Shown one piece after another: positions 57,057 to 64,000 of a stretch of DNA of 64,000 nucleotides; position 1 is the stretch's first letter, and each line of letters begins with the position of its first letter. Made by a program: the position numbers and the translations under genes. The notes beneath the pieces are model-generated. The model was not told the origin of the DNA. It did not search any database and saw only the letters and a program-made list of their open reading frames with translations. Origin of the DNA: a bacterium (GTDB taxonomy: Bacteria > Verrucomicrobiota > Verrucomicrobiia > Limisphaerales > J093); contig JAJXZJ010000039.1 of NCBI GenBank assembly GCA_021780105.1, forward strand, positions 1 through 64,000, in the 5' to 3' direction.

Positions 57057-58034
57057 TCAGAATCCCAATGGGCTGGAGAGAATGCCGATGACGGAGAGCG
57101 GTCCCTGGTCCTCGAGCGACTCGGTGGCCTTGTCGAGTTTCTGCAGGGTCAGTTTGGCGTTGTTGATGAGGGCGGGATCGTTGACCAGGTTGCCGACGGA
57201 GCCTTTGCCCTGGTTGATCTTCTGGAGGATTTCCTTGAGGTTCGTGGCCGCCTCGGTGGCCTCGTTGTAGAGCTTCTCGTCGCGGACGAGCTTGCCCACG
57301 GTGCCCTTGCCGGCGTTGATGTCCGCGATGATTGCCTGCCCGCGCGTGACCGCGGCGCGGACGTCTTCGGCGGTGGCGTTGAGGTTGGTGACGGTGCTGA
57401 GCGCCGAGTTGTAGAGCGCGTCGTCATTGATCAGCTTGCCGACGGTGCCCTGGCCCGTGGCGATCATGCCGGAGACGGCCTGCACGTTCGTCAAGATGGT
57501 CATGATGCGCGGCCGGGCCTCCTTGATGAAGTCGGAGAAGGGCATGATGATCTCGTCAATCTTCACGTCGCTGAGGTTGCCGGTGATTTTTTTGACGTCG
57601 CTGGCCACGCCGTCGAGTTTCGCCAGCAACACGCTGATGTCCTGCGGGTCCACGGTCTCCAGGGCGTCGCCGTCGCGGAGCAGCTCGCCCTTGGCGGAGC
57701 CGAAGCTGAGGGAGACGTAGTTCTGGCCCATGAGACCGGTGAATTTGATGGTGGCCTGGCTGTCGGTGCGGACGCGGGCGGTGGAGTCGGTGATGTTGAG
57801 GACGACAAGCACGCGGTCATCGTCGAAGCGGATGTCGGCGACGCGGCCGATTTGTTTGCCGGCCATTTTCACTGGATCGCCGGGTTTGAGTTCCTGGACG
57901 TTGTGGAAGCGTGCCTCCAGACGCAAACCGTGTTTGAAGAGGTCGGTGCCGCCCACCATCTCGAGGATGATGGCGGCGGCGAGCAGGGCGAGAGCGAAGA
58001 AGACGCCAAGCCGGGTTTCGAGGGTGTTTTTCAT
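57057..58034 (-). CDS. mlaD: MlaD-type MCE protein
   Basis: 325 residues. One N-terminal helix (RLGVFFALALLAAAIILEMV) anchors it in the inner membrane. The MCE domain follows: LKPGDPVKMAGKQIGRVADI and TIKFTGLMGQNYVSLSFGSA. The C-terminal half is a long coiled coil with two repeats ending VGKLVRDEKLYNEA and VGNLVNDPALINNA. It forms a ring or tube binding phospholipid between the membranes. The start overlaps mlaF by 4 nt. Confidence 0.92.
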   Translation of the reverse strand: MKNTLETRLGVFFALALLAAAIILEMVGGTDLFKHGLRLEARFHNVQELKPGDPVKMAGKQIGRVADIRFDDDRVLVVLNITDSTARVRTDSQATIKFTGLMGQNYVSLSFGSAKGELLRDGDALETVDPQDISVLLAKLDGVASDVKKITGNLSDVKIDEIIMPFSDFIKEARPRIMTILTNVQAVSGMIATGQGTVGKLINDDALYNSALSTVTNLNATAEDVRAAVTRGQAIIADINAGKGTVGKLVRDEKLYNEATEAATNLKEILQKINQGKGSVGNLVNDPALINNAKLTLQKLDKATESLEDQGPLSVIGILSSPLGF

Positions 58035-58798
58035 GGCGCGTGTCTTTTCGTGTCAAAGTTGAAATCGGCGGTCAAGAACTGGTGGAGCAGGGGATGCGGG
58101 TTGGCCTTCACCTCGGCGGGGGTGCCAATGAAGACGATTTCGCCGTCGTTGATCAGGGCAATCCGGTCGGCGATGCCAAAGGCCAGTTCGCGGTCGTGGG
58201 TGACGACAACGCTCGTGACCTGCATCCGGCGGTTCAGGCGAAGAATCTCCTCGCCAATGGTGACGGCGATGAGCGGGTCCAGCTCGCTCGTCGGTTCGTC
58301 GTAGAAAATCAGTTGCGGCTCGATGACCAGCGCGCGGGCGATGGCCACCCGTTTCCGCATTCCGCCGGAGAGGTCCGCCGGCATCCGTTGTTCGGCGCCC
58401 TTGAGGCCGACGAGTTCGAGCTTTTCGGCAACGATGCGGGCAATCTCCGCCGGCGGTTTGCGCCGGTGCTCGGACAGGTAGAGACCGACGTTGTCGCCGA
58501 CGTTCAGGGAACTCAGCAGCGCGCCGGACTGAAACACCATCGCCATGCGGTGGCGGTCCATCACGCCCGGCTGGCCGATCGGTTCGCCTTCGATGAGGAT
58601 TTCGCCCTCGTCGGGATCGAGCAGGCCGATGAGGTGCTTGAGCAAGACCGTCTTGCCGCTCCCGCTCGGGCCCATGATGACAAAGATCTCGCCCTGGCGG
58701 ACCTCGAAATCAAGGCCGTTGAGCACCGGCTGGCCGCCGAGACTCTTGCGCAAACCGCGGACCTGAATGCTGATTCCTTGGGGCGACGGCGTATTCAT
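58031..58798 (-). CDS. mlaF: MlaF-type ABC transporter ATPase
   Basis: 255 residues. Walker A MGPSGSGKTVLLKHL, signature LSGGMRKRVAIARALVIEPQ, Walker B LIFYDEPTSELDP and the His switch VVVTHD are intact. The family of ATPases energising MCE lipid transport (MlaF/Ttg2A) matches in length and in LRKSLGGQPVLNGLDFEVRQ near the start. The start overlaps the mlaE stop by 1 nt and the stop overlaps mlaD by 4 nt. Confidence 0.95.
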   Translation of the reverse strand: MNTPSPQGISIQVRGLRKSLGGQPVLNGLDFEVRQGEIFVIMGPSGSGKTVLLKHLIGLLDPDEGEILIEGEPIGQPGVMDRHRMAMVFQSGALLSSLNVGDNVGLYLSEHRRKPPAEIARIVAEKLELVGLKGAEQRMPADLSGGMRKRVAIARALVIEPQLIFYDEPTSELDPLIAVTIGEEILRLNRRMQVTSVVVTHDRELAFGIADRIALINDGEIVFIGTPAEVKANPHPLLHQFLTADFNFDTKRHAP

Positions 58799-59565
58799 CA
58801 GGAGGAGACGTGCATCAGGAGACGGGTGAGGAAGTAGTCCAGGATCAGGATCAGGACGAGCGAGTTCACCACCGCCTTGGTGACCGAACGGCCGATGCCC
58901 CGCGGCCCGCCGATGGTCTGGAAGCCCTGGTGGCAGGAAACCGTCCCGATCACCACCGCGAAGGCCAGGCTCTTGAGCAGACCGTTGACGACGTCCATCA
59001 GCGTGATCCCGTCGCGCAGACTGTTGAAATAGCCGTGGAAGGAGACCGCGATCTCGTAGTTCGCGCTGGCCACCAGGGCGCCGCCGGTCCAGCCGACGAG
59101 AATGGAAAAAACCACCAGCAGCGGCAGCGCGATGCTGATGGCCACCAGCCGCGGCAGCACCAGGTAATGCACCGGGTTGATGTTCATGGTGCGCAGCGCG
59201 TCAATTTCCTGGTAAACGGTCATCGAGCCGATTTCCGCCGCCATCGCCGAGCCGATGCGCCCGGCGATCAGCACCGCCATCATGACCGGGGCCAGTTCGC
59301 GGCACATCGAAAGCCCGACAATCTGGCCGACGAACGCGGCCAGCCCGCGTTCCGCCAGCGTGGGGCCGGTCTGGAGCGCCAGCACGCCGCCGATGAACAG
59401 CGAGAGCACGCACGCCATGAGCAGGCTGGCGTTGCCGATCTCGAAGAGCTGCTCGAGGATTTTATGGCGCTGGCGGGGCGCGAACGGCAACGCCCGGAGC
59501 GTGCGCCACAACAGCACCAGCATTTCGCCAAGATTTTGAAACATGTGTTCGTCGTTGTCGCTCAA
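58798..59565 (-). CDS. mlaE: MlaE-type permease
   Basis: 255 residues, five to six membrane helices. MlaE/YrbE landmarks: LFIGGVLALQTGPTLAERGL, ELAPVMMAVLIAGRIGSAMA, EIGSMTVYQEIDALRTMNIN and the final GFQTIGGPRGIGRSVTKAVV. The permease of the inner-membrane Mla complex. The start overlaps the end of the 519-residue gene by 4 nt, so all four genes are translationally coupled. Confidence 0.94.
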   Translation of the reverse strand: MSDNDEHMFQNLGEMLVLLWRTLRALPFAPRQRHKILEQLFEIGNASLLMACVLSLFIGGVLALQTGPTLAERGLAAFVGQIVGLSMCRELAPVMMAVLIAGRIGSAMAAEIGSMTVYQEIDALRTMNINPVHYLVLPRLVAISIALPLLVVFSILVGWTGGALVASANYEIAVSFHGYFNSLRDGITLMDVVNGLLKSLAFAVVIGTVSCHQGFQTIGGPRGIGRSVTKAVVNSLVLILILDYFLTRLLMHVSS

Positions 59566-61121
59566 GACCCGCCGGCCGGGTGTGGGGCCGCCGCGGCCTT
59601 CGCCTTGCCGCCCGGCAGGTAAAACAGCCGCCAGCGGGTGCCCGCGGGCGTCGAGTGATACTGAATCAGCCCGAACAAGAGCGAGCCTTTTTTGCCCCCC
59701 GGCGCGCTCTCGTGCCGGTAAAGATTCCAGAGCAGCGACTGGCTGCGGACGCCGGTCTGCTTGTTCGATTCCGCGCGCCAGACCGACCAGAGCGGCGACC
59801 AGGAGCGGGCGATGCCCTCGTTGAGTCCCAGAACCGGTTCAAGCGGGGCGAATAATTGAAACCGCTCGTTGCCCTGTCGGTCGTGGCGGTGGATGAACAA
59901 TGGCCAGAAATCGTGCCGCCACTCGACGCGTCCGCTGGCCTTCTCCAGGACCCGCGAGTCCGTGTAAACCCACATCAACAGCGAGGTCCTGCGTATATCC
60001 GCCACGGCGTTGCTCCGGTGGTCCTCGCGGAACACCGGCCAGAGGTAAAAACGGTCGTCCTTTTCCGGCGTGCGCGTCCGCCCGAAGAGCGGGAACAGGC
60101 GGTCCATGCGCTTCTTCTCGCCGCGGCCGAACACGGCGATCGGCCACGCCACGGTCGTCTCGCGGTAGCGTTCCGCGCGGTCGTCCGTGAGCTTGACGCC
60201 GACCGGCCAGAGATAGGTGTGCGTGTCGCGGGCCGGCGAGGTTTCACTGGCGAAGAACGGGAGCAGACCGCGCTCGTGCAGTTCGTTGGTGGTGCCGGTG
60301 GCGATGTTGTTGTGAAAAAAGAGCGGCCAGAGGACAAACAATTTGTCGTGCCCGCCGACCACTTCCGCGTCTCCGTAGCGGTTGGTGAGGGACTGCGGAT
60401 CCTTGTGTTCGACGCCCACAAACGGCCACGCCTGCCAGCCGGTCAGCGCCGTCCCGTGCCGGACATGGACAAACGGCACGAGGTAGTTGTCCGTCACCAC
60501 GTCCCGCTTCCGGGTCTGGACGTAGAACGGCCACATCACGAAATGAATCTCGTCCCGGAAAAGGTGGCGCTGGATGTTGCCGTAAAACGGGAAGACGGCC
60601 GTGTAGTTCAACGCCGGGTCGCCGGACCGTTGCCGCCAGTAGATCGGAAACAACGTGGTCCGGCGGGTGTCGTGGCCGGACGGCTCGCCCCCGCCGGCCC
60701 AACTGAGGAGTTGCCCGATCTGAAAACGGTATTCCCCGCCGTAGCGGGTGTAAGAAATCACCGGGTAAAGGATGTAGAGCCGGAGCGATTCCACGTCGAA
60801 CCGCTTTTCCCACGAGAAGAACGGAGCCAGGCCGACGGTCACGGCCCGTTTCTGCAACGGCGTCAGTTCCGTCGGCGGGCTGAGCGGGTCCGGTGCCGGC
60901 GGCAGGGCGTTGGTCGGCAGATCCCACACCGTCTCCCGGCTCCAAAACGGGCCGGCAATCTCGGTTCGCTCGCCTTGTTCCAGCGTCAGCCGGAACTGCT
61001 GATACGCCGGCCTGGCGTGGGGATAGTCATCGCCTCCCGCGAGGACGGCAAAGCCGCCGACCGCGAGACACAGGCCGAAGAATACGCTGGTGATACGGGA
61101 AAACACGCGCGCAGATAACAA
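59562..61121 (-). CDS. Exported protein with repeated aromatic-Pro motifs, first gene of the Mla operon
   Basis: 519 residues with an N-terminal signal (FFGLCLAVGGFAVLAGG). I do not recognise a named family. At least ten repeats of an aromatic-Pro-aliphatic pattern are spread through it: LFPIYWRQRS, VFPFYGNIQ, MWPFYVQTRK, AWPFVGVEHK, LWPLFFHN, LWPVGVKL, AWPIAVFGRG, LFPLFGRTR, LWPVFREDH, FWPLFIHRH. Each is followed by charged residues, a spacing expected for membrane-crossing beta hairpins. It may be an outer-membrane beta-barrel or surface partner of the MCE system, which is inference from its overlap with mlaE. Confidence 0.75.
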   Translation of the reverse strand: MLSARVFSRITSVFFGLCLAVGGFAVLAGGDDYPHARPAYQQFRLTLEQGERTEIAGPFWSRETVWDLPTNALPPAPDPLSPPTELTPLQKRAVTVGLAPFFSWEKRFDVESLRLYILYPVISYTRYGGEYRFQIGQLLSWAGGGEPSGHDTRRTTLFPIYWRQRSGDPALNYTAVFPFYGNIQRHLFRDEIHFVMWPFYVQTRKRDVVTDNYLVPFVHVRHGTALTGWQAWPFVGVEHKDPQSLTNRYGDAEVVGGHDKLFVLWPLFFHNNIATGTTNELHERGLLPFFASETSPARDTHTYLWPVGVKLTDDRAERYRETTVAWPIAVFGRGEKKRMDRLFPLFGRTRTPEKDDRFYLWPVFREDHRSNAVADIRRTSLLMWVYTDSRVLEKASGRVEWRHDFWPLFIHRHDRQGNERFQLFAPLEPVLGLNEGIARSWSPLWSVWRAESNKQTGVRSQSLLWNLYRHESAPGGKKGSLLFGLIQYHSTPAGTRWRLFYLPGGKAKAAAAPHPAGGS

Positions 61122-61215
61122 ACGGGCTGGATGTTAGAACGGGAACCTCCAGCGTCAAGCCCGCGCGTCCGTCTCGACGCTCGACTCCCGCCGGGGGCCG
61201 CCCTACCTTGCCGGC

Positions 61216-62430
61216 ATGAGTTCAATTGCGAACGCGAGTTTGCCGGATGCGCTGGGTCATTTCGGACCCTACGGCGGCCGGTTTGTTCCGGAGACGCTGA
61301 TGCACCCGTTGCAGGAGCTGGAGGCGGAATACTTCCGCGCCCGGCAGGACGCGGGTTTCCAGCGCGAACTGAGCTACTACCTCCGCGAATTCTGCGGCCG
61401 GCCGACGCCGCTTTACTTTGCCGAACGGCTCACGCGCGAACTCGGCGGCGCGAAGATCTATCTCAAACGCGAGGACCTTCTCCACACCGGCGCCCACAAG
61501 ATCAACAACGCCATTGGCCAGGCACTCGTCGCCCGCCGGATGGGCAAATCGCGGGTCATTGCCGAAACCGGCGCCGGCCAGCACGGCGTCGCCACGGCCA
61601 CCGTCGCCGCGATGTTTGGCCTGAAGTGCGTCATTTACATGGGCGCGGTGGACTGCGAACGGCAGGCCCTGAACGTGTATCGCATGAAAATGCTCGGCGC
61701 CGAGGTCATGCCCGTTCACGCCGGCCAGAAGACGCTCAAGGAAGCCATCAACGAAGCCATGCGCGACTGGGTGACGAACGTGCGCACCACGCACTACATC
61801 CTCGGCACCGCTTACGGCGCGCATCCGTATCCGGTGATGGTGCGGAACTTTCAGCGCGTCATCGGGGACGAGGCGCGGCGGCAGATTCTCGAAAAAGAGG
61901 AACGCCTGCCGGACCTGCTCGTCGCCTGCGTCGGCGGCGGCTCGAACGCGATCGGGCTGTTTTACCCGTTTTTGGAAGACGCGGGCGTGAAGATGGTCGG
62001 CGTGGAGGCCGGCGGACTGGGCATCCGGCCGGAGCAACACGCGGCGCGTTTTCAGGGCGGATCGCTCGGCGTGTTGCAGGGCACCCGCTCCTACATCCTC
62101 CAGGATGAAAACGGTCAGATTCAACTTACCCACAGCGTCAGCGCCGGGCTGGACTACGCCGCTGTGGGCCCGGAACACGCCTGGCTGCGCGACCAGAACC
62201 GCGTGGAATACACCTACGCCAAGGACGACGCAGCGCTGGAGGCCTTCATGAAACTGGGGAGGTTGGAGGGCATCATTCCTGCGCTGGAGAGCGCGCACGC
62301 CGTCGCTGAAGTCATCGAACGCGCGCCGGGGATGAACAAGGACTCGTTGATCGTCGTGAACCTCTCCGGCCGCGGCGACAAAGATGTGGCGCAGGTGGTG
62401 GACAAGGTCGGGTTGCAGATGCCGAAGTGA
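61216..62430 (+). CDS. trpB: Tryptophan synthase beta subunit
   Basis: 404 residues, usual length. The PLP lysine is in [15 protein letters not shown], the phosphate-binding loop is [10 protein letters not shown], and the start [20 protein letters not shown] is the TrpB1 hallmark. It condenses indole and serine to tryptophan. trpA is not adjacent: argD follows on the same strand after 275 nt. The start ATG 61216 is divergent from the Mla operon start, with 94 nt between. Confidence 0.97.
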   Translation: MSSIANASLPDALGHFGPYGGRFVPETLMHPLQELEAEYFRARQDAGFQRELSYYLREFCGRPTPLYFAERLTRELGGAKIYLKREDLLHTGAHKINNAIGQALVARRMGKSRVIAETGAGQHGVATATVAAMFGLKCVIYMGAVDCERQALNVYRMKMLGAEVMPVHAGQKTLKEAINEAMRDWVTNVRTTHYILGTAYGAHPYPVMVRNFQRVIGDEARRQILEKEERLPDLLVACVGGGSNAIGLFYPFLEDAGVKMVGVEAGGLGIRPEQHAARFQGGSLGVLQGTRSYILQDENGQIQLTHSVSAGLDYAAVGPEHAWLRDQNRVEYTYAKDDAALEAFMKLGRLEGIIPALESAHAVAEVIERAPGMNKDSLIVVNLSGRGDKDVAQVVDKVGLQMPK

Positions 62431-62566
62431 ATCAACGGATATTGAGGTCAAGCGCGTGTCAGTTTTTGATTTGCTTCACCACCGTCCGGTTAAATGTGAA
62501 CCAACATATCACTCGAAAGCCCCCCAGGTTTTCGACGAAAGATCAATGGCAAACGCCGTGTCACCC

Positions 62567-62607
62567 CCCACGACCCGCGACGTTTCCCTCGCGAGGCGCC
62601 TCGTGGG
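62567..62607. terminator. Two-tier hairpin between trpB and argD
   Basis: Outer stem CCCACGA (62567-62573) with TCGTGGG (62601-62607), inner stem CGCGA (62576-62580) with TCGCG (62589-62593) and an 8-nt apical loop. The internal loop is asymmetric. No U-tract follows. It may be a weak terminator, a leader structure for argD, or a repeat remnant. Confidence 0.4.
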
Positions 62608-62705
62608 TCGGTCGAAGCAGATCGCTGCCCAAGCGGCGGGCCTGGAACTTGAAAAGTTTGCTCGCGCTTTCGGCGGCGGTCGCGTAAATCGCCACGACGA
62701 TTGCG

Positions 62706-63998
62706 ATGAAAGAAATCATTCCGCCGCCACCGCCGATCATTCACAACCAGTTTGAATCGGTCAAAGACCTGTTCCGCCGCCACGTCGTGCCGAGCTACGG
62801 CCGGTTCGACCTCGCGTTCGCCCGCGGCAGCGGCAGCTATTTGTGGGATGTCGCCGGCCAGCGTTACCTCGACCTCGGCGGCGGCATCGCCGTCTGCTCG
62901 CTGGGGCACGCGCACGCCGAAACCACGCAGGCGTTGATCGAGCAGTCGCAGCGGCTGGTTCACGTCTCCAACCTCTACTACCACGAACCGCAGGGCCGGC
63001 TGGCGCAGGGGCTGGTGCGGCACCTGGCGCCGGGCAAGGTGTTTTTCGCGAACAGCGGCGGCGAGGCGAACGAGGGTTTGTTCAAGCTGGCGCGGCGGTT
63101 TGGCCACCGGGAAGGGCGCTTCGAAATTTTGACGGCGGTGAACTCGTTCCACGGCCGCACGCTGGCGGGCATCGCCGCGACCGGCCAGGACAAGGTGAAG
63201 ACCGGTTTCGGCCCGCTGGTGCCGGGCTTTCGTTACGTGCCGTTCAACGACCTCGCCGCGGCCCGCGCCGCCATTTCCCCGGCCACGGCCGCGATTTTGA
63301 TCGAAGGCATCCAGGGCGAAGGCGGCATCACGCCCGCCACGCCGGAATACCTGCTCGGCCTGCGGGCGCTGTGCGACGAGAAGAAGCTGCTGCTGCTCAT
63401 GGATGGCGTGCAGTGCGGCTACTTCCGCAGCGGCCGGTTCCAGAGCTTTCAACGCATCCTCGAGGGCGTGCCCGGTGGCGACGCTTTTTTGCCCGACGGC
63501 ATTTCGATGGCCAAATCGCTCGGCGGTGGCTTCCCCATCGGCGCGTTCTGGGTGCGCGAGCCGCACGCGGACCTGCTCGGCCCCGGCAGCCACGCGACGA
63601 CGTTTGGCGGCACACCGCTGGCCTGCGCGGTGGCGTTGAAGGTGCTTGAAGTCGTGGAGCGCGACCGGCTCGCGGACAACGCGCGTAACGTGGGCGAATT
63701 CCTGAAGTTGGAACTCCTGCGGCTGGCGGCCGCGCACCCGGACGTCATCAAGGCCGTGCGCGGGCTGGGTTTGATGCTCGGCTTCGAGCTGGCGCCCAAG
63801 GCGGACGTTCCCGCGTTCGCGAACGCGGAGCCGCCGGCCGCGCTGCAATTCGTGAACCGCCTGCATGAGGCCGGCCTGCTCACGATTCCTTCCGGCGCGC
63901 AGGTGGTGCGGCTGCTGCCGGCGCTGAACCTCACCCGGGCGCAGGCCGCGGAGGGCATCGGCATCATCGAAAACGTGGTGAAAACGCTCGCCTGTTGA
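62706..63998 (+). CDS. argD: Acetylornithine aminotransferase (class III PLP enzyme)
   Basis: 430 residues. Class III transaminase pattern: YLWDVAGQRYLDLGGGIAVC, FFANSGGEANEGLFKLARRF (PLP phosphate site), FHGRTLAGIAATGQDKVKTG, and the PLP lysine in GISMAKSLGGGFPIGAFWV. The cofactor Asp lies in LLMDGVQCGYFRSGRF, where the common DEVQ is DGVQ. It converts N-acetylglutamate semialdehyde to acetylornithine in arginine synthesis, and may also serve lysine synthesis. ATG 62706 is the only sensible start. Complete just before the window ends. Confidence 0.9.
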   Translation: MKEIIPPPPPIIHNQFESVKDLFRRHVVPSYGRFDLAFARGSGSYLWDVAGQRYLDLGGGIAVCSLGHAHAETTQALIEQSQRLVHVSNLYYHEPQGRLAQGLVRHLAPGKVFFANSGGEANEGLFKLARRFGHREGRFEILTAVNSFHGRTLAGIAATGQDKVKTGFGPLVPGFRYVPFNDLAAARAAISPATAAILIEGIQGEGGITPATPEYLLGLRALCDEKKLLLLMDGVQCGYFRSGRFQSFQRILEGVPGGDAFLPDGISMAKSLGGGFPIGAFWVREPHADLLGPGSHATTFGGTPLACAVALKVLEVVERDRLADNARNVGEFLKLELLRLAAAHPDVIKAVRGLGLMLGFELAPKADVPAFANAEPPAALQFVNRLHEAGLLTIPSGAQVVRLLPALNLTRAQAAEGIGIIENVVKTLAC

Positions 63999-64000
63999 GC

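Noticed and set aside
62560-62720. A 52-codon minus-strand frame with an N-terminal hydrophobic segment (MISFIAIVVAIYATAAESAS) overlapping the argD start.
   Set aside because: It would overlap the argD start in antisense, has a short hydrophobic stretch only, and the end is low-complexity. Not enough support to call a gene.
62546-62755. Plus-strand frame beginning MANAVSPPTTRDVSLARR between trpB and argD.
   Set aside because: It runs through the hairpin and into argD out of frame, has no visible RBS, and its composition changes along its length.

Overview
The window reads as a chromosomal segment of a GC-rich member of the Verrucomicrobiota, most likely near Pedosphaera/Limisphaera. This is inferred from gene content. 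There is a Minf_1886-family protein, an ECF sigma factor of the TRWTVVLAAG type, many Tat- or Sec-exported DUF1080, DUF2961, DUF3616 and Gfo/Idh proteins, a zinc-ribbon/kinase/solenoid fusion, and EboE. No rRNA, tRNA or CRISPR array was seen. The window opens inside an exported protein and ends just after argD.

Region by region. 1-1.9 kb: the 3' end of a large exported protein with an AT-richer tail, followed by two broken or uncertain frames. 1.9-9.5 kb: a U32-family protein, then a run of exported or surface proteins (DUF4185-like, DUF1080, PQQ-type propeller, zinc ribbon, DUF3616). 9.5-17.2 kb: the cell-shape cluster mreB-mreC-mreD-mrdA-rodA followed by an RNase E/G gene, closed by a strong terminator. 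17.3-24.6 kb: an MgtA-type P-type ATPase and a divergent set of exported proteins probably concerned with sugars (FAD oxidoreductase plus DUF2961 against Gfo/Idh/MocA). 24.8-32.5 kb: a signalling cluster with a membrane Ser/Thr kinase, a lipoprotein joining a retropepsin-like domain to a degenerate alpha/beta-hydrolase, an ECF sigma factor 1 nt after it, and a second ECF sigma factor fused to membrane, coiled-coil and C-terminal domains. 33.0-39.8 kb: an unknown protein translationally coupled to a deacetylase, then elbB, dacB, a Rid-like protein and an exported nitroreductase.

40.0-49.9 kb on the minus strand is a possible seven-gene run: three paralogous ABC-2-type permeases, eboE, leuS, a 43-residue membrane protein and a Minf_1886 protein. 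50.0-56.5 kb carries two restriction-modification-like modules in opposite orientation around a lipoprotein-like hypothetical gene and holA. The first pairs a PD-ExK nuclease with an SPPF methyltransferase. The second pairs a DPPW methyltransferase with an overlapping unknown protein and sits 21 nt before holA. 56.5-61.1 kb holds a DUF151 nuclease and a tightly overlapping Mla/MCE lipid-transport operon led by a 519-residue protein with repeated aromatic-Pro motifs. 61.2-64.0 kb holds trpB and argD.

The most unusual signal is a set of short heptanucleotide tandem arrays. Two lie in frame inside leuS, one lies in frame inside the U32 gene, and one degenerate example is intergenic. All are read from the minus-strand genes. 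They look like intergenic repeat DNA accepted as peptide loops in conserved proteins. Other points of note are the hydrolase domain that has lost its nucleophile, the two restriction-modification-like modules beside holA, the three permeases without an ATPase, and a hairpin whose two arms each contain the stop codon of one of two convergent genes.
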